Source: Actinomycetota bacterium
GTDB lineage: Bacteria; Actinomycetota; Thermoleophilia; Gaiellales; Gaiellaceae
Direction: 5' to 3'
Assembly (NCBI GenBank): GCA_947507735.1
Contig: CANNRA010000002.1
Location: 1-33,000 of the forward strand
Length of the DNA stretch: 33,000 nt
Every line of letters starts with the position of its first letter. Position 1 is the first letter of the stretch. A program made the position numbers and the translations under genes. This document shows positions 8,618 through 17,640 of this stretch, piece after piece. Under the pieces are notes generated by a model that was not told the DNA's origin, searched no databases, and saw nothing but the letters and a program-made list of their open reading frames with translations.

Positions 8618-10437
8618 GCGGCGCGCGCGACCAGGGCAGCGGCGTCGGCCGGGGTGCCGACCACGATCCGGTCGCGACCCTCGTCCTTGGCGCGCAGCAG
8701 GCCTGCATCGGCGATGCGCAGCAGCTCCTCGAGCTCGGCACCGGCGGTCGAGTCGGTGACGCCGAAGCTCACCGTGAACGTGGGCCCTGCGGCGCTCGCC
8801 AGAGCAGCTGCGAGCTGCTCGCGGATCCGCTCCAGCGCCGGCAGCGCACCGGCGATGTCGCAGTCCGCGAGCACGACGACGAACTCCTCGCCCCCGAGCC
8901 GCCCGGCGATGTCCTCGCCGCGCACCGACTCGCGTAGCACCTGCGAGAAGAGCCGCAGCGCGCGGTCACCGGCCTCGTGGCCATACGTGTCGTTGAGCTG
9001 CTTGAAGCGGTCGAGATCGATCATCGCCAGGGCGAAGCGAGCCCGGTCGCGGGTCAGCTCCCGCACCTTGTTCTCCAGCGTGCGCCGGTTGAGCAGGCCG
9101 GTGAGGCTGTCGGTCGAGGCCTGGAGCTCGGTCTTGGTGAACGCGCGCACCGTGCCGAGGCGCGTCCCCGTGTGGCGCGAGAGCGTCGTCAGCTGGCGCC
9201 GCACCTCGGCCGCCGGTGGGCTGCCGGCCGGGCCGGTGGCGTGCAGCACGCCGAGCGCGCGGCCCATGAACGAGATCGGCACGAACACCGCCGAGCGTGG
9301 CTCGCCGGGCCGGTCGCGCAGCTTGTGGCAGGAGTTCAAGGCGTCGCTGGTCTCGAACGTCGTGGTGACGCCCTTGCGCACCGCGGCGCAGCTGTAGGGC
9401 GAGATGACGCCGCAGCCGGGGGCGCCACCGCTGGGGCTGACGGCCGCCCGGCCGAGGTGCGCCCGGCTGGAGTCGGCGAGCAGCATCTCCATCGGGGCTC
9501 CGGGGTCGATCTGGCCGAGGGCACGCTCGACGACGCGCAGCACGTCTTCCTCCGTGTCCACCATCTCCATCGCCTCGCCGAGCTGGCGACCGAAGTCGGC
9601 CCGCTTGGCGTCGCTCTCCATCTGGGTGAGAAGGGTCGTCAGGCTCTCGGCGACGTCGTCGAACGCCTGCCCGACCCTGCCGATCTCGTCCTGTGAGGCG
9701 ACGTGCGCCCGAGCCGACAGGTGGCCGCCCGCGACTGCCGCTGCGGCTTCGCCGATGCGCCGCAGCACGCGGATGATCGACATCGACAGCAGGTGCGAGG
9801 CGGCGAGCAGCACGAGGCTGGCGAGCCCAGCCGCCAGCATGATGCGCTCGCGCGCGGTGGCGCGCGCCGCCTGGGCCGAGTGACCCGTGGCCACGACGCC
9901 GGCGTTGAGGTCGCTCTGGAGCCTGGCTGATGCCTCGCGGATCGAGGCGAGCTCGCGGGCAACTGCGGCTGCGGCCAGCGCCGTACCGTCCTCGCTCCGT
10001 CGCGCTGCTGCGGTGATCGCGATGGCGCGCTGGGAGAAGAGCGAGACCGAGCGGGCCAGCGGCGCGCTGTTGAGATCAACGGAGCCGAGATCGGCGAGCA
10101 GGCCGCGCAGCGCGGTGATGTGCGTCTCGACGGCAGCGGCGGACGCCGACCTCGGTGCTGTCTCGCGGTCGGCGATCACGGTGCTGCGCAGCTCGGCGAG
10201 CTCCTGCAGCACCTCGGCGTGGAACTGCTGCGCCCGCGCCAGGCGTGCCGCCGTGCTGCCCGTCACGTCGAGCGTCTGCAGGCCGCTCAGCGCGACGAGG
10301 CCGACGGCCAGCACGAAGAGGATGCCGAGCGCCGCGATGCCGACGAGCTTGACGCGCAGCGACAGCCGCTCGAGCACGCTCGGTCGGTGGCGGGCGAAGG
10401 TGCGCGGCCTGACCGGTTTGATAACGGTGTGCGCCAC
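8614..10437 (-). CDS. Membrane diguanylate cyclase: N-terminal TM and sensor region, second TM, HAMP, GAF-like region, GGDEF
   Basis: GRLGGEEFVVVLAD active-site motif; RGED (RxxD, consistent with an I-site) five residues before GGEEF; DLDRFKQLNDTYGHEAGDRAL; hydrophobic segments near the N terminus and mid-protein. Confidence 0.93.
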   Translation of the reverse strand: MAHTVIKPVRPRTFARHRPSVLERLSLRVKLVGIAALGILFVLAVGLVALSGLQTLDVTGSTAARLARAQQFHAEVLQELAELRSTVIADRETAPRSASAAAVETHITALRGLLADLGSVDLNSAPLARSVSLFSQRAIAITAAARRSEDGTALAAAAVARELASIREASARLQSDLNAGVVATGHSAQAARATARERIMLAAGLASLVLLAASHLLSMSIIRVLRRIGEAAAAVAGGHLSARAHVASQDEIGRVGQAFDDVAESLTTLLTQMESDAKRADFGRQLGEAMEMVDTEEDVLRVVERALGQIDPGAPMEMLLADSSRAHLGRAAVSPSGGAPGCGVISPYSCAAVRKGVTTTFETSDALNSCHKLRDRPGEPRSAVFVPISFMGRALGVLHATGPAGSPPAAEVRRQLTTLSRHTGTRLGTVRAFTKTELQASTDSLTGLLNRRTLENKVRELTRDRARFALAMIDLDRFKQLNDTYGHEAGDRALRLFSQVLRESVRGEDIAGRLGGEEFVVVLADCDIAGALPALERIREQLAAALASAAGPTFTVSFGVTDSTAGAELEELLRIADAGLLRAKDEGRDRIVVGTPADAAALVARAA

Positions 10438-10505
10438 TGTGACGCGGTAATCGGCAGCGTGGCTCGGCGCTGTAACGGTCGCACGTCACCGCTTCTTGCG
10501 GGCCG

Positions 10506-10525
10506 TCTCCCCCGAGCGGGGGAGA
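10506..10525. terminator. GC hairpin (possible T-less terminator) between hydrolase and diguanylate cyclase genes
   Basis: Inverted repeat TCTCCCCC-GAGC-GGGGGAGA; no T tract. Confidence 0.35.
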
Positions 10526-10553
10526 GCGCTGCGCCGGTCTCGGGCAAGCGGCG

Positions 10554-11276
10554 CTACGCGCGGGCCAGATCGGCCAGGAAGCCGGCGACGAGCGCGGGCT
10601 GCGAGAGCATGGGGGAGTGGGAGGTGGGCCACTCGCTGACAGCGGCGCCCATGCGCGCCGCGAGCAGCCGCTGCAGCGACGGTGAGATGGTGTGGTCGTC
10701 GGTGCACACGACGTAGGTCGACGGCTTCTCGCGCCAGGCGATGCCGCGCAGCTCCTGCGTGCCCGAGACGGCGTTCTGCGGGAGCAGGCGCGCGATCGCG
10801 GCGGCCGCGTCGGCCGGGTCGCAGTCGTGGTAGAGGATCGCGACCTCCTTGCCGGGCTCGGGCCGGTGCGAGAACTCGGCGTCATCGATGGCGAGGCCGT
10901 TGCCCGGACCGACGAGCACCTCGTCCACCAGGGCGAGCGTGTCGAAGACCGACTCCTCTTCCTCGGGCACGAGCGAGCACAGGTAGACGAGGTGGTGCAC
11001 CCGCGGGTCGCCGGCGGCCGCCTCGGTGATCACGGCGCCACCGTACGAGTGCCCGACCAGCAGCACGGGGCCTGTCGCCTCGGCGATCGCCTGCTGCACG
11101 GCGGCTGCGTCGTCGTGCAGGTCGCCGCGCTCCTCGCGCGTTGCGCCCATGCTGGGCAGCCGCGGCGTTAGCACCTGCAGGCCCTCGGCTTCGAGCAGCG
11201 GCACCACCTGCTCCCAGGCCCAGGGGCCGTGCCAGGAGCCGTGGACGAGAACGACAGTGGCGGGGGTGGTGCTCAT
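10554..11276 (-). CDS. Alpha/beta hydrolase (salicylate-esterase-like)
   Basis: VLVHGSWHGPWAWEQVVPLL and nucleophile elbow VGHSYGGAV; C-terminal His in PTSHSPMLSQP. Confidence 0.88.
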   Translation of the reverse strand: MSTTPATVVLVHGSWHGPWAWEQVVPLLEAEGLQVLTPRLPSMGATREERGDLHDDAAAVQQAIAEATGPVLLVGHSYGGAVITEAAAGDPRVHHLVYLCSLVPEEEESVFDTLALVDEVLVGPGNGLAIDDAEFSHRPEPGKEVAILYHDCDPADAAAAIARLLPQNAVSGTQELRGIAWREKPSTYVVCTDDHTISPSLQRLLAARMGAAVSEWPTSHSPMLSQPALVAGFLADLARA

Positions 11277-11349
11277 GCGGCCTCCGGGGCGGAATGGGGG
11301 AGCGGGGAACGCGAGTCTACGACGGCGCGGTCGCCCGCTGCGAGCGGGG

Positions 11350-12030
11350 TCAGTGCAGGATGTTGACGGCGCGGGCTGCGACGAGCAGCACCGTCAGCGC
11401 CGAGGCGGCCGACTCGATGAGCATCAGCAGCTTGGTGCGGCCGCGCAGCGGCATCGCGTCGGTGGGGCTGAACGCGATCGCGTTCGTGAAGGCGATGTAG
11501 ATGTAGTCGATCAGCCGCGGGTGCCAGCCGGGAGGCGCGAGGTCAGGGTTCTCCTGCTGCGGGAACTGGAAGTCGCGCGCGTTGATCGGAGCGTTCACCC
11601 GGTCGTAGGGCCCGTCGCCGTCGAGCTCCCAGAACAGGAGTCCGAACGCGACGACGTTGGTCGCCCAGATCGCGATGCCCTTGAACAGCAGCTCCGGGCC
11701 GCTCGTCTCGTTGCCGTTAACGAGCGAGATGATCAGCGCGCCGAGCGACACCGAGTTGGCGGCGGTGATCACCGCGATCAGCAGCAGCGCGACGGCGCGC
11801 CGCTTGTGGATGCGGTTCAGCCGGTCGTGGGTGGCGGAGTGCTGCAGCGAGAAGATCAGGACGAGCTCCAGCCCGGCGGGCACGAGCCAGTGCCACCAGG
11901 GCAGCCCCGACAGGCGCCAGCCGCTCTGCCGGCTCTGGAGCGCGAGTGCCACCTGTCCAACCACGACCGCCAGGAACGCCGGCGTTGCCTCGAGCCGCGT
12001 CTCCCTGCGGATCTCGGCGAGGTCGTCCAT
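11350..12030 (-). CDS. Multi-pass membrane protein with DUF1345/pore-loop-like C-terminal region
   Basis: Starts at MDDLAEIRRETRLEA (ATG at 12028-12030), overlapping the upstream stop; several hydrophobic segments; DYIYIAFTNAIAFSPTDAMPL. Confidence 0.75.
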   Translation of the reverse strand: MDDLAEIRRETRLEATPAFLAVVVGQVALALQSRQSGWRLSGLPWWHWLVPAGLELVLIFSLQHSATHDRLNRIHKRRAVALLLIAVITAANSVSLGALIISLVNGNETSGPELLFKGIAIWATNVVAFGLLFWELDGDGPYDRVNAPINARDFQFPQQENPDLAPPGWHPRLIDYIYIAFTNAIAFSPTDAMPLRGRTKLLMLIESAASALTVLLVAARAVNILH

Positions 12031-12410
12031 CAGCCCTCGTCGACCCAGGCGTGTTGCGACAGCGCCTCGATCGGCACCACGTCGAGCGCGCGCCGGTGGG
12101 TCGCACCGAGCACGACGGGCGCCGCGGCCCCGGCCTCGTAGGCCTCCAGCCAGCGGTCGGCGCAGACGCACCAGCGGTCGCCCGGCTTGAGGCCTTCGAA
12201 GGCGAACTCGGGGCGCGGCGTCGAGAGGTCGTTGCCGGAGAGCTGCGAGAAGCGCAGGAACTCCTCGGTCGCGACGACGGCCACGGTGTGGTTGCCGATG
12301 TCCTCGCTGCCGGTCGAGCAGAAGCCTGTGCGATAGAAGCCGGTGAGCGGGCTTGTCGAGCAGGGCAGCAGTTCGCCGCCCACCACGTTCACGTCATTCT
12401 CCTGCGCCAT
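12030..12410 (-). CDS. DUF2237 family protein
   Basis: NVVGGELLPCSTSPLTGFYRTGFCSTGSEDIGNHTVAVVATEEFLRFS...GDRWCVCADRWLEA; the TGATG overlap couples it to the following gene. Confidence 0.85.
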   Translation of the reverse strand: MAQENDVNVVGGELLPCSTSPLTGFYRTGFCSTGSEDIGNHTVAVVATEEFLRFSQLSGNDLSTPRPEFAFEGLKPGDRWCVCADRWLEAYEAGAAAPVVLGATHRRALDVVPIEALSQHAWVDEG

Positions 12411-12494
12411 GCGGTGATCCTCTCACAGCCGCGGTCGGCGGGCGCGCCGGGTACCGTTCGCGCCGGCCCGCGGTCACCCTGGACACTGCTTCGT

Positions 12495-12504
12495 ATACTA
12501 GTAT
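12495..12504. promoter_or_regulatory. Palindromic operator-like site ATACTAGTAT at the gntR 5' end
   Basis: Perfect 10-bp palindrome within CTTCGTATACTAGTATGCAAG; AT-rich island in a GC-rich context, overlapping the first in-frame ATG. Confidence 0.55.
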
Positions 12505-13216
12505 GCAAGCACTGATGAGCGAGGCTCTCCTCACCATCGATCGCAGCGACCGCAGCCAGGGCGGCGCGCGCCTCCGGGCCTATGCGCTGCTGCGCGATGC
12601 GATCGTCGCCGCCGAGCTCGAGCCCGGCCAACGCCTCTCCGAGAACGAGCTCGCCGCCCGCCTCGGCGTTAGCCGCACGCCCGTGCGCGAGGCGCTGCTG
12701 CGTCTCAGCGACGACGGCCTCGTCGTCGTCGTCCCGCAGCTCGGCAGCTTCGTCACGCGCATCCACCTGCGCGCGGTCGAGGACGCCCACTTCGTGCGCG
12801 AGTCGCTGGAGTGCGCCGCCGTGCGCCTCGCCGCCGAGCGCGCCACCGCAGCCGACATTGCCGCCCTCGATGCCCTGCTCGCGGGCCAGCGCGACGCTGG
12901 CGCCCGCGGTAGCTTCGACGCGTTCTACGCCCTCGATGACGCCTTCCACTCGGCTCTCTGCGACATCAGCGGTCACGGTGGCGCCTGGGAGGTCAGCCAG
13001 CGCGTCAACCACCACCTCAACCGCGTGCGGCGCCTCAGCCTGCCGGAGCCGCACTACCTGCCCGAGATGATCGACGACCACGCTGGCGTCGTCGCTGCGG
13101 TGCGCGGGCACGACCCGGCCGCCGCCGAGGACGCCCTGCGCGCCCACCTCGCCCACACCCTCTCCGGCCTGCCGGGCATTCGCGGCCGCAACCCCGAGTT
13201 CTTCGACCAGGAGTAG
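12503..13216 (+). CDS. GntR-family (FCD) transcriptional regulator
   Basis: Winged HTH: LRDAIVAAELEPGQRLSENELAARLGVSRTPVREALLRLSDDGLV; C-terminal FCD-type helices. Alternative start at 12515. Confidence 0.92.
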   Translation: MQALMSEALLTIDRSDRSQGGARLRAYALLRDAIVAAELEPGQRLSENELAARLGVSRTPVREALLRLSDDGLVVVVPQLGSFVTRIHLRAVEDAHFVRESLECAAVRLAAERATAADIAALDALLAGQRDAGARGSFDAFYALDDAFHSALCDISGHGGAWEVSQRVNHHLNRVRRLSLPEPHYLPEMIDDHAGVVAAVRGHDPAAAEDALRAHLAHTLSGLPGIRGRNPEFFDQE

Positions 13217-13220
13217 CCCG

Positions 13221-15905
13221 ATGGAGAAGCGGCACCCGCACTTGCGCCGTGGCGACGACGACCCGGTGGAGACCCAGGAGTGGCTCGCGTCGGTGGACGC
13301 CGTCGTCGCCGACGAGGGCGTCGAACGGATGAGCTTCCTGCTCGAGCGCATCATCGCGCGCTCGCAGCAGCTCGGTGTCCCGGCAATGGCCGGCCTCAAC
13401 ACGCCGTACGTCAACAGCATCGCCCCGGCGGACGAGCCGCCGTTCCCCGGCGACTCGGAGATCGAGCGCCGGCTGCGCGCCCTGGTGCGCTGGAACGCCA
13501 TCGCGCTCGTGCTCCAGGCCAACAGCGAGTCGTCCGAGCTGGGCGGCCACATCGCCAGCTACCAGTCGGCCGAGACGCTCTACGAGGTGGGCTTCAACCA
13601 CTTCTGGCGGGCCCGCTCGGAGGCCTCGCTGGGTGACCTGATCTTCATGCAGGGGCACTCCTCGCCGGGCATCTACGCGCGCGCCTACCTAGAAGGACGG
13701 CTTTCCGAGGCCGAATTGCAGCGCTTCCGGCAGGAGGTCGGCGGGGGCGGGCTCTCGTCCTACCCCCATCCGTGGCTGATGCCGGGCTTCTGGCAGTTCC
13801 CCACCGTGTCGATGGGTCTGGGGCCGCTGACGGCGATCTACCAGGCCCGTTTCATGAAGTACCTGGTGGCTCGCGACATCATTCCGGAGAGCGATCGCAA
13901 GGTCTGGGCGTTCATGGGCGACGGCGAGATGGACGAGCCGGAGTCGATGGGCGCGCTCTCGCTGGCGGGCCGTGAGCGGCTCGACAACCTCGTCTTCGTC
14001 GTCAACTGCAACCTGCAGCGGCTGGACGGTCCGGTGCGCGGCAACGGCAAGATCATCCAGGAGCTGGAGACCAACTTCCGCGGCGCCGGCTGGAACGTGA
14101 TCAAGGTCATCTGGGGCTCAACCTGGGACTCGCTGCTCGCCGCCGACACGGGCGGCTGGCTGCGTCGGCGCATGGAGGAGGCGGTGGACGGCGAGTACCA
14201 GTCGTTCAAGGCCAAGAGCGGCGCCTACGTGCGCGAGTTCTTCTTCGGCAAGTACCCGGAGCTGGCCGCGATGGTCGCCGACTGGACCGACGATCAGATC
14301 TGGGCGCTCACCCGTGGCGGTCACGACCCGCAGAAGGTGCACGCCGCCTACGCTGCCGCGACCCACACGAAGGGGCAGCCCACCGTCATTCTCGCCAAGA
14401 CGATCAAGGGCTTCGGCATGGGCGAGGCGGGCGAGGGCAAGAACATCACGCACCAGCAGAAGTCGATCAAGGGGCCTGCGCGGCTGGCGATCCGCGACCG
14501 CCTCCAGCTGCCGATCAACGACGATCAGGCGGCCGAGGCAAGCTTCTTCCGGCCCGCCGACGACGCGCCCGAGCTGGTCTATCTCCGGCAGCGCAGAGCG
14601 GCCCTGGGCGGCTCGCTGCCGATGCGCCACGACGATGCGACCCCGCTCGAGGTGCCGCCGCTGAGCGCGTTCGCGAGCGTCCTGGAGGGAAGCGGTGACC
14701 GCCCGAACTCCACGACCATGGCGTTTGTCCGTGTCCTGAATACGCTCGTGCGCGACGAACGGATTGGTCGCCGCGTGGTGCCGATCGTCCCGGACGAGTC
14801 GCGCACCTTCGGCATGGAGGGCATGTTCCGGCAGCTCGGCATCTTCAGTCAGGTCGGCCAGCTGTACCAGCCGGAGGACGCCGACGACCTGATGTTCTAC
14901 CGCGAGGACGAGCACGGCCAGATCCTCCAGGAGGGCATCAACGAGCCCGGCGCGATGAGCTCGTGGATCGCCGCCGCCACCGCCTACGCCAATCACGGCC
15001 AGGCGATGATCCCCTTCTACATCTTCTACTCGATGTTCGGCTTCCAGCGGGTCGGCGACCTGGCCTGGGCCGCCGGCGACAGCCGTGCCCGCGGCTTCCT
15101 GATCGGCGCCACCTCGGGCCGCACGACGCTGAACGGCGAGGGCCTCCAGCACGAGGACGGTCACTCGCACATCCTCGCCTCGACGATCCCCAACTGTCGC
15201 GCCTACGACCCGACCTACGGCTACGAGCTGGCGGTGATCATCCAGGACGGCCTGCGCCGGATGATGGGCGAGCAGGAGGACGTCTTCTACTACCTCACCG
15301 TGCTCAACGAGGCGTACCCGCAGCCGGCGCTGCCTGAAGGCGCGGAGGAGGGCATCCTCGCCGGGATGTACCTGCTGCGTGCGGGCGCCGCGGTGGCGGC
15401 GGAGGCGCCGCGGGTGCAGCTGCTCGGCTCGGGCGCCATCCTGCGCGAGGTGCTCGCGGGTGCCGAGCTGCTGCGTCAGGACTTCGGCATCGAGAGCGAC
15501 GTCTGGAGCGTGACGAGCTTCACCGAGCTGCGCCGCGAGGGGCTGGAGGTCGAGCGCTGGAACCGGCTGCATCCCACGGCCGAGCCACGCCGCACGCGGG
15601 TTGAGCAGAGCCTGGGTAGCCACCCCGGACCGCTCGTTGCGGCGACCGACTACATGCGCGCCTTCGCCGACCAGATCCGCCCGTTCACCGGTAGCCGCCG
15701 CTTCACGACGCTCGGCACCGACGGCTTCGGGCGCAGCGACTACCGGGTGAAGCTGCGCAGCTTCTTCGAGGTCGATCGCCGGCACGTCGCGGTGGCGGCC
15801 CTCAAGGCGCTCGCCGATGACGGGGTCGTCGCGCCGGAGCGCGTCCAGCAGGCGATCGAGCGCTACGAGATCGACACGGAGGCAGCGGCGCCGTGGACGG
15901 TCTAG
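13221..15905 (+). CDS. aceE: Pyruvate dehydrogenase E1 component, homodimeric type
   Basis: MAGLNTPYVNSI, GHIASYQSAETLYEVGFNHFWR, GDGEMDEPESMGALSLAGRERLDNLVFVVNCNLQRLDGPVRGNGKIIQELE, and VPDESRTFGMEGMFRQLGI are typical of AceE. Confidence 0.97.
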   Translation: MEKRHPHLRRGDDDPVETQEWLASVDAVVADEGVERMSFLLERIIARSQQLGVPAMAGLNTPYVNSIAPADEPPFPGDSEIERRLRALVRWNAIALVLQANSESSELGGHIASYQSAETLYEVGFNHFWRARSEASLGDLIFMQGHSSPGIYARAYLEGRLSEAELQRFRQEVGGGGLSSYPHPWLMPGFWQFPTVSMGLGPLTAIYQARFMKYLVARDIIPESDRKVWAFMGDGEMDEPESMGALSLAGRERLDNLVFVVNCNLQRLDGPVRGNGKIIQELETNFRGAGWNVIKVIWGSTWDSLLAADTGGWLRRRMEEAVDGEYQSFKAKSGAYVREFFFGKYPELAAMVADWTDDQIWALTRGGHDPQKVHAAYAAATHTKGQPTVILAKTIKGFGMGEAGEGKNITHQQKSIKGPARLAIRDRLQLPINDDQAAEASFFRPADDAPELVYLRQRRAALGGSLPMRHDDATPLEVPPLSAFASVLEGSGDRPNSTTMAFVRVLNTLVRDERIGRRVVPIVPDESRTFGMEGMFRQLGIFSQVGQLYQPEDADDLMFYREDEHGQILQEGINEPGAMSSWIAAATAYANHGQAMIPFYIFYSMFGFQRVGDLAWAAGDSRARGFLIGATSGRTTLNGEGLQHEDGHSHILASTIPNCRAYDPTYGYELAVIIQDGLRRMMGEQEDVFYYLTVLNEAYPQPALPEGAEEGILAGMYLLRAGAAVAAEAPRVQLLGSGAILREVLAGAELLRQDFGIESDVWSVTSFTELRREGLEVERWNRLHPTAEPRRTRVEQSLGSHPGPLVAATDYMRAFADQIRPFTGSRRFTTLGTDGFGRSDYRVKLRSFFEVDRRHVAVAALKALADDGVVAPERVQQAIERYEIDTEAAAPWTV

Positions 15906-17395
15906 CCAGGCCGCCGGTGCTGCGTCGACGCCGGCTGGCAGCGCTGCTGGCGGGCGCGGCGCTGCTTGCCCTGCTCACAGCCGCCGCCGCGACGGCTGCT
16001 GCTGGCCCCTGGGCGACTGCGAACGGCACCGTCACGAGCACCCGTGCCCTCGCGGCCACCACGATCTCGTCGAGCACGGTCGGCGGCCTGCGGGTGCGCT
16101 GGCGCTTCGCCCTGAATCCACGGCGCGGCTCCGGCTTCGGCGCCATCACCGCCAACCCGGTGCTGCGGGGGGATACCGTCTACATCCAGGACTCGTCCTC
16201 GAGCGTCTACGCCCTGGACGTGCGTACGGGCCGCCCGCGCTGGCAGGTCACGCTGGCTGCGCCGAACGACGGCCCCAATGGCCTCTCGGTCGTTGGCTCG
16301 ACCCTCTACGCCGCCACCGACACGACGGCGTTCGCCCTCGATGCGCGCACCGGCCGCAGACTCTGGTCGCACCTGCTCGTCCGCCCGGACGAGCAGTTCG
16401 TCGGCGTTACCCCGGTTATCGACCGCGGCCGCGTCTATGTGAGCACGCAGGGCTTCCCGCCGGGCGGGCGGGGGGCGCTCTACGCGCTGTCGGCCCGCAC
16501 GGGTAAGACCGTCTGGCGCTTCGAAACGATCAAGGAGCCCTGGCCGACGGCGCAGGCCGGCGGCGGCGGCCTCTGGTACCCGGTCAGCGTGGACGAGAGC
16601 GGCAACGTCTACGCCGGCGTCGCCAACCCGGGGCCGTGGGGCGGCACGAAGCAGCTGCCGAACGGCGCCGCCTTCGCCGGGCCCGCGCTCTACACCGACT
16701 CGCTGATCGTCCTGGCCGGGGCGAGCGGCAAGCTGCTCTGGCACGACCAGGTGACGCGCCACGACGTGCGCGACTACGACTTCCAGACCTCGCCGATCCT
16801 CGCCACGCTGGGCGGGCGCAAGCTCGTCTTCGGCGCGGGCAAGGCCGGTCGCGTCATCGCCTGGGATCGCGTCACGCACGCCCGTGTCTGGGCGCAGGCG
16901 GTCGGGACGCACGCCCACGACCTCGGCCCGCTCCCGCCGACGCCGACCCGCGTCTGCCCCGGGCTGCTGGGCGGCGTCGAGACGCCGATGGCCTTCGCGG
17001 CGGGCCGCCTCTTCGTCCCGGTGGTCGAGCTGTGCATGGACGAGAGCGCGGTCACCTCGCCCAGCGCGTTCAAGCGCTCGCCGGTGGAGGCGAAGGGCGC
17101 GGTCTACGCGCTTGACGCCGCGACGGGCCGCATCGCCTGGCAGCGCCGGCTCGGCTCGGCCGCCTTCGCCTGCGCCACGGTCGCCCGCGATGTCGTCTTC
17201 GTGCCGACCTACGACGGCACGGTCGAGGCGTTCTCCACCGCCGACGGGCGCACGCTCTGGCGAACGCGCCTCCGGGCCGGCAGCAACGCCTGCCCGGCCG
17301 TCGGCAGCGACCTGCTCGTTGTCGCGGCCGGCGCCCCGCATCCCGCCTTTCCCCAGCCGCTGGCCGAGGTCATCGCGTTTGAAACATATCGTTAG
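15893..17395 (+). CDS. Secreted PQQ-binding-like beta-propeller quinoprotein (short form)
   Basis: GTG start overlapping the aceE 3' end; signal-peptide-like N terminus (RRRRLAALLAGAALLALLTAAAA); propeller blade motifs (VYALDVRTGRPRW, VYALDAATGRIAW); HDVRDYD at 16760-16780. Confidence 0.83.
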   Translation: MDGLARPPVLRRRRLAALLAGAALLALLTAAAATAAAGPWATANGTVTSTRALAATTISSSTVGGLRVRWRFALNPRRGSGFGAITANPVLRGDTVYIQDSSSSVYALDVRTGRPRWQVTLAAPNDGPNGLSVVGSTLYAATDTTAFALDARTGRRLWSHLLVRPDEQFVGVTPVIDRGRVYVSTQGFPPGGRGALYALSARTGKTVWRFETIKEPWPTAQAGGGGLWYPVSVDESGNVYAGVANPGPWGGTKQLPNGAAFAGPALYTDSLIVLAGASGKLLWHDQVTRHDVRDYDFQTSPILATLGGRKLVFGAGKAGRVIAWDRVTHARVWAQAVGTHAHDLGPLPPTPTRVCPGLLGGVETPMAFAAGRLFVPVVELCMDESAVTSPSAFKRSPVEAKGAVYALDAATGRIAWQRRLGSAAFACATVARDVVFVPTYDGTVEAFSTADGRTLWRTRLRAGSNACPAVGSDLLVVAAGAPHPAFPQPLAEVIAFETYR

Positions 17396-17527
17396 CCCGC
17401 AGCGGCGGTTCATGCCGGAGAGCACTGTGCCCGCAAGCCCGCTCCGGGACAGGGGTTGCGGCTCTCCGCGCAAATGCATTGTCGCTCTGGCTCGGTTGGG
17501 GTTTCGCAGGAAGTTGTTACCGCCCTC

Positions 17528-17556
17528 TTGCGCAGCGTTCACCGGGATGCAATAGT
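17528..17556 (+). promoter_or_regulatory. Candidate sigma70-like promoter (TTGCGC-N17-AATAGT) for the PQQ dehydrogenase
   Basis: Weak -35/-10 match with 17-bp spacing in the intergenic leader. Confidence 0.25.
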
Positions 17557-17640
17557 TCCGCCTGTTATCTCGCCGCTCGCCTGGTGATCGCCCACGGTCG
17601 CACCAGGATTTTGGCGGGGATCTCGATAGGGAGGATCTGG

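Noticed and set aside
14118-15785. 555-aa minus-strand ORF opposite aceE
   Set aside because: Shadow ORF of a strongly conserved aceE coding region.
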